A DNA stretch of 64,000 bases, taken from contig NZ_CP081966.1 of NCBI RefSeq assembly GCF_019823065.1, positions 4,929,501 through 4,993,500 of the forward strand, given 5' to 3'. The position numbers were made by a program, and so were the translations under genes. The notes below the pieces were generated by a model. That model was given only the letters and a program-made list of their open reading frames with translations, had not been told where the DNA came from and did not search any database. Shown here piece by piece: positions 16,404-24,171 of this stretch. The number at the start of each line of letters is the position of its first letter. Positions within the stretch are counted from its first letter, which is position 1. Source of the stretch: Pseudomonas mosselii (GTDB lineage: Bacteria; Pseudomonadota; Gammaproteobacteria; Pseudomonadales; Pseudomonadaceae).

Positions 16404-17192
16404 ATGCGCAACTACGTCATGATTCCCGCCCTGCTGGCCTTGAGCGTGGGCCTTGCCGCCTGCTCCCACGACCCGAACGCCAACCTGGAGTCGGCCCGCA
16501 CCAACTTCTCCGCCCTGCAGAGCGACCCACAGTCGAGCAAAGTGGCCGCGCTCGAGACCAAGGACGCTCAGGACTGGCTGAACAAGGCCGACAAAGCCTA
16601 CATGGATCGCGAGGACTCGAAAAAAGTCGACCAGCTCGCCTACCTGACCAACCAGCGTGTCGAAGTGGCCAAGCAGACCATCGCCCTGCGTAGCGCCGAG
16701 GCCGAACTCAAGAACGCCGCCGCCCAGCGCGCCCAGGCCAAGCTGGACGCCCGCGACGCGCAGATCAAGAAGCTGCAGGACAGCCTGAACGCCAAGCAGA
16801 CCGACCGTGGCACCCTGGTGACCTTCGGTGACGTGCTGTTCGACTTCAACAAGGCCGTGCTCAAGAGCAGCGCCTACCCCAACGTCACCAAGCTGGCCCA
16901 GTTCCTCCAGGAGAACCCTGAGCGCAAGGTGATCGTCGAGGGCTATACCGACAGCGTTGGTTCGGCCAACTACAACCAGACCCTGTCCGAGCGTCGCGCC
17001 GGTGCGGTGCGCATGGCACTGGTACGTGCCGGCGTCGATCCAGCACGCATCGTCGCCCAGGGCTACGGCAAGGAGTACCCGGTGGCCGACAACAGCAGCA
17101 ACTCGGGCCGCGCGCAGAACCGTCGGGTGGAGGTGACCATCTCCAACGACAACCAGCCGGTGGCACCGCGCTCGGTGAGCCAGATCCAGTAA
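16404..17192 (+). CDS. OmpA-family lipoprotein with DUF4398-like stalk
   Basis: The 262-residue protein has a lipoprotein signal (lipobox GLAAC, Cys20 from the ATG at 16404). Residues about 25-125 are a helical DUF4398-like stalk, and residues about 135-245 are an OmpA C-terminal peptidoglycan-binding domain. The latter shows DVLFDFNKAVL, VIVEGYTDSVGSANYNQTLSERRA and GYGKEYPVADN. The start at 16404 gives AAAGGA with good spacing; the ATG at 16395 lies inside that Shine-Dalgarno region. The role is to tether the outer membrane to peptidoglycan. Confidence 0.92.
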   Translation: MRNYVMIPALLALSVGLAACSHDPNANLESARTNFSALQSDPQSSKVAALETKDAQDWLNKADKAYMDREDSKKVDQLAYLTNQRVEVAKQTIALRSAEAELKNAAAQRAQAKLDARDAQIKKLQDSLNAKQTDRGTLVTFGDVLFDFNKAVLKSSAYPNVTKLAQFLQENPERKVIVEGYTDSVGSANYNQTLSERRAGAVRMALVRAGVDPARIVAQGYGKEYPVADNSSNSGRAQNRRVEVTISNDNQPVAPRSVSQIQ

Positions 17193-17212
17193 TCGCTAGT
17201 GCTTGAGTGAAG

Positions 17213-17237
17213 AACCCCGCCTGATGGCGGGGTTTTT
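17213..17237 (+). terminator. Rho-independent terminator of the OmpA-lipoprotein operon
   Basis: AACCCCGCC-TGAT-GGCGGGGTT is followed by TTT, 20 bp after the stop codon. It is a strong GC stem with a T-tract on the plus strand. Confidence 0.9.
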
Positions 17238-17270
17238 CATGGCTTGGGATTGAACATCGTGAAGGTGACG

Positions 17271-17297
17271 CCTCGCGGGGCAAGCCCGTTCCCACGC
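17271..17297. repeat. Single REP element
   Basis: CCTCGCGGGGCAAGCCCG followed by TTCCCACGC matches the P. putida REP consensus, with one substitution. It lies in the 120-bp gap between the OmpA terminator and the small membrane-protein gene. Confidence 0.7.
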
Positions 17298-17356
17298 AAA
17301 AAACATCTTCTTGAAACCTGGTCTGGCACCGACCCCATCTGAAGGTCAGGACACGC

Positions 17357-17683
17357 TCACTGCACCTGCTGCGGCGTCTCCTGCCCCATGCAACGCACCG
17401 CGCGCTTGCGGTTGTCTACCAGCACCCCGGTCAGGCCCTTCTGCTCGGTGTCGAACAGCACCAGCACGCCATCGATGCACTGCGCCACCTGTGGCGCCGG
17501 CGTCAGCGAGACCTTGTAGTCTTCCCCCGGAATGGTCTTGAGCATGGTGAAATCCTGCAGCAACAGCGCATCCTCGGGCTTGGCGAAATGCAGGTAGCCG
17601 TAGTACCAGAGGGCTCCCACCGTCACGATGATGCTGCCGACACCGGTCAGGATCAGCGGGATGGCGTTGCGTTCTTCACTCAT
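17357..17683 (-). CDS. Small membrane-anchored protein, unknown function
   Basis: The 108-residue protein has one hydrophobic helix at about residues 9-30 (IPLILTGVGSIIVTVGALWYYGYL). A predicted periplasmic tail of about 75 residues contains two cysteines (VAQCIDGVLVLF and AVRCMGQET), possibly a disulfide. No family is recognised. It starts 2 bp after the stop of the hydrolase gene and so belongs to the DUF1704-hydrolase operon. Confidence 0.75.
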   Translation of the reverse strand: MSEERNAIPLILTGVGSIIVTVGALWYYGYLHFAKPEDALLLQDFTMLKTIPGEDYKVSLTPAPQVAQCIDGVLVLFDTEQKGLTGVLVDNRKRAVRCMGQETPQQVQ

Positions 17684-17685
17684 TG

Positions 17686-18603
17686 CTAGTTCTTCTCGTC
17701 AGGGTAGTTGGGTACTTCGGCCAGGCGGCGCAGGCCGTTGAAATGGGTAGGGTCTTCCAGGAAACGCAGCATCACCTGACGCCAGGTCGGATCGGCGAAG
17801 GTCTGCACATGGCCGCCCCGGGTCAATTGCAGCACCCGGGGCGGCGGCGCCTGGCGGTACAGGCGCAGGCCGTTGTCCAATGGTACGAGGTTGTCGTCGA
17901 TGCTGTGGAAGAACAGCTTCGGCGGGCTGTCCAGGCGGGCGATCGAGTTGACCGCGCTGTCGCCGTCCGGCACCAACCACGACAGCGGCACCTGCAGCGG
18001 CCAGGTCATCCACGAAGTGCTCAGGGCATATCGCCCCACCGCCCGGTAGCTGGCGGGCACGCCATCGAACACCAGGGCGCTGAAGCGTCGGCGCTGCTCG
18101 GGGTGCTGGGCCAGGTAGTGGATGGCCATGGCCCCTCCGAGGCTCTGGCCGAGCAGCACCAGCGGCCGGCCCTGGGCCTGGGGCGCCTTGTCGAGCCAGT
18201 CCAGCGCCGCGCCGATGTCGCCGTACACTTCAGGCAATGTCGGCTTGCCCTGGGACAGCCCATAACCGCGATAGTCGATCATCAACACCTGGTAGCCTGC
18301 TTTCGGCAGCCAGTAGCTGCCGCCCAGGTGCCAGGCCAGGTTGCCGCCATTGCCATGCAGGTGCAGCACCGTGCCCTTGACCTCGACACCCTGCGGCACG
18401 GGCAGCCACCAGCCATGCAGGCGCGTGCCGTCGGCGGCGCTGAGGGTCAGGTCCTGATACTGCAGATGGGCCCTTTGCGGGGTGAACGGCTGACCGGGCT
18501 CGGGATAGAACAGCAGGCTGCTGCAACCGCCCAACAGCAGCAGCCCGAGGCCGAAGGCGAGGTGACGGCAGGCGTCAGAGAATGTTCGCGTAGTCGGCTT
18601 CAA
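17686..18603 (-). CDS. Alpha/beta hydrolase lipoprotein
   Basis: The 305-residue protein has lipobox LLGGC (Cys27), so it is probably anchored in the envelope. The alpha/beta hydrolase core is clear: oxyanion motif LHLHGNGGN, nucleophile elbow GQSLGG (Ser154), acid strand FFHSIDDNLVPLDNG and catalytic His in RGGHVQTF. It resembles the YfhR/BEM46-type serine hydrolases; the substrate is unknown. Its first 29 bases overlap the end of the DUF1704 gene, which implies translational coupling. Confidence 0.88.
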   Translation of the reverse strand: MKPTTRTFSDACRHLAFGLGLLLLGGCSSLLFYPEPGQPFTPQRAHLQYQDLTLSAADGTRLHGWWLPVPQGVEVKGTVLHLHGNGGNLAWHLGGSYWLPKAGYQVLMIDYRGYGLSQGKPTLPEVYGDIGAALDWLDKAPQAQGRPLVLLGQSLGGAMAIHYLAQHPEQRRRFSALVFDGVPASYRAVGRYALSTSWMTWPLQVPLSWLVPDGDSAVNSIARLDSPPKLFFHSIDDNLVPLDNGLRLYRQAPPPRVLQLTRGGHVQTFADPTWRQVMLRFLEDPTHFNGLRRLAEVPNYPDEKN

Positions 18604-19852
18604 TACGGTCCAGGCTCAGGTGGTTGAGGAAGTTGGAGAAGCACATCCAGGCCGACAGCGCGTTGAGGTCGCGGAACTGCTCGGGCAGGTACTTGGGCGG
18701 TTCGACCAGCCCTTCCTCGACCAGCTGGCGCAGCGTGCGCATGTCTTCCAGGGTGGTCTTGCCGCAGAACAGCAAAGGGATCTGCTCGAGCTTGCCCTTC
18801 TTCACGGCCAACTGAATGTAGTTGTAAACCATGATGAAGCCCTTGAGGTAGGACAAGTCCTTGGTGAATGGCAGGCCGTTGGGCACCGAGCCACGGAACA
18901 CCCGGCTGGCGTTGCTGTAGCTCTGCCCCATCTCGAAGCCCTGGCCGCGGAAGAACTCGAAGACCTGCAGGAAGTCGGCGCCCTCCTCCACCATGTGGAT
19001 GGCACGGGTACGGTTGGTGAGCTTGCGCAGACGGCTGGGGTAGGAGGCAAAGGCGATCACCTCCATGAGGATCGCCAGGCCCTCCTGGGTCACCGTCGAC
19101 GAGGGCGGGCCCTTGGCCAGGAAAGTACAGATCGGCTGGTTCAGCCCGTTGAGGGTAGTGCCGACGTGCACCAGGCCTTCATGCACTTCCAGGGCGCGCA
19201 CGTCGCGGCTGTTGAACATGGCGTCGGCGCGCACCTTGATGTAGTCGGCCCCGGCCGCGGCGTCGGCAACGATGCCGTCGGACTCGAACACGCGGATGGT
19301 CTCCTCGGCCTCGCCGAACACCTTGTTCAAGCGACGCTGGAGGATCTCCACCGCTTCCTTGGCCGTGAGGTTCTTCGGCTCGTCCTTCAGGTCGCCGCGA
19401 CCGTCGATGTTGTTCAGGTAATCCGAGAGCATCAGGCCCAGGTCGGCCAGGGTCGGGTCGCCGGCGTGGAAGGCGTCGGAGGCGGCGCCATAGAGCTCCT
19501 GAGAGATCAGCCCGAAGTCCTCGGTGCCGCGTGCCTCGAGCATGCGCACCACCATGCGGTATTCCTTGCACATGCGCCGCATGATCTGCCCGACCGGATT
19601 GAACTGGCCCAACTGCCGGGTGATGTCGCGCTCGATACTCTGGAACTCGGCCTTCACCGCGCTGGAGTCGAACGACAGCGGGCGGTTCTGGTAGTAGGCA
19701 CGGTCCACCGCTGGTGGCTCCTTGCCCTTGGCCTTGAGAAAGCCCTGGCGGATGCCATCGTCCCATTTCACCGCGTCAAGCACGCGGATCGGGGTCTGCG
19801 TGGCGACGATGCGGTCGGACAGCGTGCGTATGGTCTGCTGGTACTCGTCCAC
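18575..19852 (-). CDS. DUF1704 / QEGLA-motif protein, MATCAP-like metallopeptidase fold
   Basis: The 425-residue protein belongs to the 'flavohemoglobin expression-modulating QEGLA motif' family (DUF1704). A zinc-peptidase-like HExxxH is seen at 224-229 (EVHEGLVHVGT), and the name-giving TQEGLA is at 255-260, where Glu257 could be the third metal ligand. The eukaryotic relatives MATCAP1/2 are tubulin tyrosine carboxypeptidases with the same HExxxH arrangement, so peptidase activity is a reasonable inference. The bacterial substrate is unknown. It leads an operon with the hydrolase lipoprotein and the small membrane protein. Confidence 0.85.
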   Translation of the reverse strand: MDEYQQTIRTLSDRIVATQTPIRVLDAVKWDDGIRQGFLKAKGKEPPAVDRAYYQNRPLSFDSSAVKAEFQSIERDITRQLGQFNPVGQIMRRMCKEYRMVVRMLEARGTEDFGLISQELYGAASDAFHAGDPTLADLGLMLSDYLNNIDGRGDLKDEPKNLTAKEAVEILQRRLNKVFGEAEETIRVFESDGIVADAAAGADYIKVRADAMFNSRDVRALEVHEGLVHVGTTLNGLNQPICTFLAKGPPSSTVTQEGLAILMEVIAFASYPSRLRKLTNRTRAIHMVEEGADFLQVFEFFRGQGFEMGQSYSNASRVFRGSVPNGLPFTKDLSYLKGFIMVYNYIQLAVKKGKLEQIPLLFCGKTTLEDMRTLRQLVEEGLVEPPKYLPEQFRDLNALSAWMCFSNFLNHLSLDRIEADYANIL

Positions 19853-19870
19853 GCGGGACTCCTTCTTGAA

Positions 19871-19930
19871 GCCTCATCGCGGGGCAAGCCCGCTCCCACA
19901 ACCAGGAGCGGGCTTGCCCCGCGACGAGGC
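19871..19930. repeat. Inverted REP pair
   Basis: Two REP units face each other (CGCGGGGCAAGCCCGCTCC, then GGAGCGGGCTTGCCCCGCG) with a short spacer, forming a near-perfect long hairpin. It lies between the upstream lipoprotein gene and the DUF1704 gene, where it may limit read-through or stabilise mRNA ends. Confidence 0.85.
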
Positions 19931-19944
19931 CGGTATGCTCACGG

Positions 19945-20493
19945 CTATTTACCGGAACGCTGGAAGCGCGCCACCTCGACGAACAGATCGGAGTTGGCGG
20001 GATCTTCCAGATACGCCAGCACCCGCTCGGTCGGGCTGTCGATCAGCACGCCCTCGCCGTTATCTTCCGGCACTTCGGTGTTGCGTCCGCTCAGTTCTTT
20101 CTTGGCGACAGCCTGCTGCACCTGCTCGACATCGAGGTTGTAGACCACCAGCTGCTTGCCGTCGATCACCTCGAAGCCACCGATCAGGAAATTGCCACCC
20201 AGGCGCTTGGGCACCCCGGCCGACAGGTACCAGCGGTTGCCGTGCCGGGCCACGGTGAAGGCGTATTCCTCGGGGGCCTTGCCCTGGGCACGGGCCACCG
20301 CTTTGTAGGTATTGCCACCCGCGCGGCTGATGCTCAGTTTCAGCGGCTGGCCCCAGGCATCCTTGCTGCTCCACTGCCCGAGCAGGGCCTTGGGCGCCGG
20401 CTGGTTGGCCGGCAGTGGCTCGTCGAACGTCACCAGACAACCGCCCAGCAGGAGGAATGACAAGGTCAACAACACCACACGCCAGGCTTTCAT
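19945..20493 (-). CDS. Lipoprotein, unknown function
   Basis: The 182-residue protein has lipobox LLGGC (Cys19) and a mature domain of beta-rich appearance (LLGQWSSKDAWGQPLKLSISR, YAFTVARHGNRWYLSAGV). No family is recognised by eye. It resembles small lipocalin-like or META-like lipoproteins only in general pattern. The gene is preceded by AGGAG (GAACCTGATG start region) and follows the TetR gene by 29 bp on the same strand, so the two may be co-transcribed. Confidence 0.75.
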   Translation of the reverse strand: MKAWRVVLLTLSFLLLGGCLVTFDEPLPANQPAPKALLGQWSSKDAWGQPLKLSISRAGGNTYKAVARAQGKAPEEYAFTVARHGNRWYLSAGVPKRLGGNFLIGGFEVIDGKQLVVYNLDVEQVQQAVAKKELSGRNTEVPEDNGEGVLIDSPTERVLAYLEDPANSDLFVEVARFQRSGK

Positions 20494-20522
20494 CAGGTTC
20501 TCCTTGAAAAGTCGTTCGCCAC

Positions 20523-21227
20523 TCAGGCCGAAGCCAGCACCATCTGCAGGTATCGGACAAGGATAGCGAGCATCTGCTCATCGGCCTGCGCATTCGCATC
20601 CTTGAGCAGGCCCTGATATTCCATCTGCTCGATTATCGCCGTCAACATCTGGGCATCCTGCTCGGGCTGGCGCGAGCCGACAACCTGCAGGATCTGCCGT
20701 GCGCCATGCAGCAGGATCTGCTCGTGGGCCTGCACCAGCTCGGCCAGGCGCGGGCACAGCAGCGCCTCCTGGCGGAAGGCCTGCTCGGCCATGAGGAAGT
20801 CGCGGCGGTTGTTCAGCTGGCGCAGGACGTAGTCGGCCAGCATGCGCGCCACTTCATCGGCCAGGTGCGCCCGGGCCTCGGGGGTGCCGTCGCCCTGGGC
20901 CAGCAACTGGCGCAGCACACCTTCGGTGTTGGTCCACAGCTTGGCCATGTAAGCCGCGCTGCGTTCGACGTACTGGGCGAAGGTATCGGCCAGCAGGTCC
21001 TGGATATCCTTGAAGTAGTAGGTGGTGGCCGACAACGGCACGCCGGCCTCGGCAGCCACGGCACGGTGGCGCACGCCGCGCACGCCATCGCGCACGACGA
21101 TGCGCATGGCGGCGTCGAGGATCTGCTGGCGGCGCTGCTCGCTGCCCTGGCGGACGGTCTTGCGGCCCTGATACTGCACGCTCTCGGCGACGGCGGTGGC
21201 GATACCGGCGGCACCCTGGTGGGGCAT
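20523..21227 (-). CDS. TetR-family transcriptional regulator
   Basis: The protein has 234 residues from the ATG at 21227 (MPHQGAAG); a GTG at 21239 would add four. After a 25-residue N-terminal extension comes the TetR DNA-binding domain, QQILDAAMRIVVRDGVRGV with helix-turn-helix GVPLSATTYYFKDIQDLL (about residues 60-77). The remainder is the helical ligand-binding domain. Its target is not evident; the only close same-strand gene is the downstream lipoprotein. A homologue occupies the same site next to lysS in P. aeruginosa, as far as I recall. Confidence 0.88.
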   Translation of the reverse strand: MPHQGAAGIATAVAESVQYQGRKTVRQGSEQRRQQILDAAMRIVVRDGVRGVRHRAVAAEAGVPLSATTYYFKDIQDLLADTFAQYVERSAAYMAKLWTNTEGVLRQLLAQGDGTPEARAHLADEVARMLADYVLRQLNNRRDFLMAEQAFRQEALLCPRLAELVQAHEQILLHGARQILQVVGSRQPEQDAQMLTAIIEQMEYQGLLKDANAQADEQMLAILVRYLQMVLASA

Positions 21228-21313
21228 TGCGGGGGTCACTCTGGTTTACCTCACGAACAGTGGGTTGCCTGCCCGGCAATGAGGCCGGCACTGACAACAT
21301 AAAGCTTCAGGCA

Positions 21314-21340
21314 TGAAAAAGCCGCCTCGAAAGGCGGCTT
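21314..21340 (-). terminator. Rho-independent terminator of lysS
   Basis: Read on the minus strand: AAGCCGCCT-TTCG-AGGCGGCTT followed by TTTC, 12 bp after the lysS stop codon. The stem is GC-rich with a T-run. Confidence 0.9.
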
Positions 21341-21351
21341 GTTCAGATCGC

Positions 21352-22854
21352 TCAGGCCTGTGGACGCATGTGCGGGAACAGGATCACGTCGCGGATCGAC
21401 GGCGAGTTGGTCAGCAGCATCACCAGGCGGTCGATGCCGATGCCTTCACCGGCGGTCGGCGGCATGCCGTATTCCAGGGCGCGGACGAAGTCGGCATCGT
21501 AGTGCATGGCCTCGTCGTCACCGGCGTCCTTTTCGGCCACCTGGGCCAGGAAGCGCTCGGCCTGGTCTTCGGCATCGTTGAGCTCGGAGTAGGCGTTGGC
21601 AATCTCGCGGCCACCGATGAACAGCTCGAAGCGGTCGGTCACGGCCGGGTTGTCGTCGTTGCGACGGGCCAGCGGCGACACTTCGAACGGGTACTCGGTG
21701 ATGAAGTGCGGCTGTTCCAGCTTGTGCTCGACCAACTCTTCGAAAATCATCACCTGCAGCTTGCCCAGGCCTTCGTGGCCGAGCACCTTGGCGCCGGCTT
21801 TCTTGGCGATCTCGCGGGCACGGTCGACGTCCTGCAGGTCGGCGGCGGTGAGCTCCGGGTTGTACTTGAGGATCGAGTCGAACACCGACAGGCGCACGAA
21901 CGGCTCGCCGAAGTGGAACACCTTGTCGCCATACGGCACGTCGGTGCTGCCCAGTACCAGCTGCGCCAGCTCGCGGAACAGTTCCTCGGTGAGGTCCATG
22001 TTGTCGCGGTAGTCGGCGTAGGCCTGGTAGAACTCGAGCATGGTGAATTCAGGGTTGTGACGAGTCGAAACGCCTTCGTTACGGAAGTTGCGGTTGATCT
22101 CGAACACCTTCTCGAAACCACCGACCACCAGGCGCTTGAGGTACAGCTCCGGCGCGATGCGCAGGAACATGGCCATGTCCAGGGCGTTGTGGTGGGTTTC
22201 GAACGGCTTGGCCGCGGCGCCGCCGGGGATGGTCTGCAGCATCGGGGTTTCGACTTCGAGGAAGTCGCGCTCGATGAGGAACTTGCGGATGTGCGAGATC
22301 ACCTGCGAACGCACACGGAAGGTGTGGCGGGTTTCCTCGTTGACCATCAGGTCGACGTAGCGCTGGCGGTAGCGCTGCTCGGTGTCGGTCAGGCCGTGGT
22401 GCTTGTCCGGCAGTGGGCGCAGCGACTTGGTCAGCAGGCGCACGCGGGTCATCTCGACGTACAGGTCACCCTTGCCGGAGCGGGCCAGGGTGCCCTCGGC
22501 GCTGATGATGTCACCCAGGTCCCAGGTCTTGACCGCGGCCAGGGTCTCTTCCGGCAGGGTCTTGCGATTGACGTAGACCTGGATGCGGCCGGTCATGTCC
22601 TGGATGACCATGAACGAGCCACGGTTGAGCATGATGCGACCGGCGACCTTGACCGGGATGGCGGCTGCTTCCAGCTCTTCCTTGGTCTTGTCCGCGTACT
22701 GTTTCTGCAGGTCGTTGCAGTAGCTGTCGCGGCGGAAGTCGTTGGGGAAGGCATTGCCCTTGGCGCGCTCGGCGGCAAGTTTTTCCTTGCGCAGGGCGAT
22801 CAGGGCGTTTTCTTCCTGTTGCAGGTCTTGCGCTTCGGTCTTGAGGTCGCTCAT
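21352..22854 (-). CDS. lysS: Lysyl-tRNA synthetase, class II
   Basis: The 500-residue enzyme charges tRNA-Lys. The N-terminal OB-fold anticodon-binding domain (about 60-170, [19 protein letters not shown]) is followed by the class II catalytic core. Motif 2 is [11 protein letters not shown] with [15 protein letters not shown], and motif 3 is [13 protein letters not shown] near the C-terminus. It follows prfB by 93 bp on the same strand, the conserved prfB-lysS arrangement. Confidence 0.97.
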   Translation of the reverse strand: MSDLKTEAQDLQQEENALIALRKEKLAAERAKGNAFPNDFRRDSYCNDLQKQYADKTKEELEAAAIPVKVAGRIMLNRGSFMVIQDMTGRIQVYVNRKTLPEETLAAVKTWDLGDIISAEGTLARSGKGDLYVEMTRVRLLTKSLRPLPDKHHGLTDTEQRYRQRYVDLMVNEETRHTFRVRSQVISHIRKFLIERDFLEVETPMLQTIPGGAAAKPFETHHNALDMAMFLRIAPELYLKRLVVGGFEKVFEINRNFRNEGVSTRHNPEFTMLEFYQAYADYRDNMDLTEELFRELAQLVLGSTDVPYGDKVFHFGEPFVRLSVFDSILKYNPELTAADLQDVDRAREIAKKAGAKVLGHEGLGKLQVMIFEELVEHKLEQPHFITEYPFEVSPLARRNDDNPAVTDRFELFIGGREIANAYSELNDAEDQAERFLAQVAEKDAGDDEAMHYDADFVRALEYGMPPTAGEGIGIDRLVMLLTNSPSIRDVILFPHMRPQA

Positions 22855-22902
22855 GTCGTCATTCTTTCCATCAGGTGTTCGTTGCCCCTGTCGGGCAGGG
22901 CA

Positions 22903-22932
22903 CGCGATACGGGCCCTGGGCCTCGTATCGCG
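22903..22932. other. Hairpin between prfB and lysS
   Basis: A perfect 9-bp stem, CGCGATACG/CGTATCGCG, encloses a GC-rich 12-base loop in the 93-bp prfB-lysS spacer. No T-tract follows, so it is more likely an mRNA processing or stability structure than a terminator. Confidence 0.4.
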
Positions 22933-22947
22933 GCGGTGGTGTGCGGT

Positions 22948-24043
22948 TTACAGCCCCTGCTTGAGGCTCGCTTCCAGGTACTGGTCGAGGTCGCCGTCCA
23001 GGACCTTCTGACAGTCGCTGCGCTCCACGCCGGTACGCAGGTCCTTGATGCGCGAGTCGTCGAGCACGTAGGAGCGGATCTGGTGGCCCCAGCCGATGTC
23101 CGACTTACTGTCCTCCAAGGCCTGGGAGGCGGCGTTGCGCTTCTGCATTTCCAGCTCGTACAACTTGGCCCGCAGCATTTTCATGGCGGTGTCCTTGTTG
23201 GCGTGCTGGGAGCGTTCGTTCTGGCAGGCCACCACGGTGTTGGTCGGCACGTGGGTGATACGCACCGCCGAGTCGGTGGTGTTGACGTGCTGACCACCGG
23301 CACCGGAGGAGCGGTAGGTGTCGATGCGCAGGTCGGACGGGTTGATCTCGATCTCGACCTTGTCGTCGATCTCGGGCGAGACGAACACCGCCGAGAACGA
23401 GGTGTGGCGACGGGCGCCGGAGTCGAACGGGCTCTTGCGCACCAGGCGGTGCACGCCGATCTCGGTGCGCAGCCAGCCGAAGGCGTACTCGCCCTTGATG
23501 TGCACGGTGGCGCCCTTGATGCCGGCGACTTCACCTTCGGACAGTTCGATGATGGTGGCGTCGAAGCCGCGCTTGTCGGCCCAGCGCAGGTACATGCGCA
23601 GCAGGATGTTGGCCCAGTCCTGGGCCTCGGTGCCGCCGGAGCCGGCCTGGATGTCCAGGTAGGCGTTGTTCGGGTCCATCTCGCCGCTGAACATGCGACG
23701 GAACTCAAGCTGGGCGAGGGATTCCTCAAGCCCTTGCAGCTCGGTCTCGACATCGCTGACAGCGCCTTCATCGCCCTCCTCGACAGCCATGTCGAGCAGG
23801 TCCTTGCAGTCGGTCAGGCCGTTGGACAGTTTATCGAGGGTCTCGACCACCTGCGCCAGCATGGCGCGCTCGCGGCCCAGGGCCTGGGCGTACTCGGGTT
23901 TGTTCCAGACAGCGGCGTCTTCCAGCTCGCGGTTTACTTCGACCAGACGATCATGTTTGTGATCGTAGTCAAAGATACCCCCGAATGGACTGGGAACGCT
24001 CGGTGAGGTCCTTGATGGTGTTCAGGATCGGTTGGATTTCCAT
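22948..24043 (-). CDS. prfB: Peptide chain release factor 2, with programmed +1 frameshift
   Basis: Frame 0 starts at the ATG at 24043 ([24 protein letters not shown]) and stops at an in-frame TGA at 23969-23971 after 24 codons. Translation resumes in the +1 frame at GAC (23970-23968) and runs to 22948, giving 364 residues, the normal RF2 length. The shift site is the classic GGGGGTATCTTTGAC: an internal Shine-Dalgarno-like run, CTT slippery codon and UGA. The protein shows the anticodon-mimic SPF (RKSPFDSG) and catalytic GGQ ([15 protein letters not shown]). RF2 ends translation at UGA and UAA; low RF2 raises the frameshift, so the gene regulates itself. Confidence 0.97.
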
Positions 24044-24171
24044 GGGCGGGCTGCTCTCGTGCGAATTCGGTGAAAAGCCCGCGAGTATAACCGAGTCTGG
24101 GGCCTGGCGGCAGACCCGCCGGGCGGTATGCGCTAATCCCTGTGCGTCCCAATCGACCCACTACGCCAGGA

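Noticed and set aside
21313..24006. 897-codon open frame on the plus strand across lysS and prfB
   Set aside because: It covers two certain genes on the opposite strand and even their terminator; Val/Leu/His-rich with no family motif.
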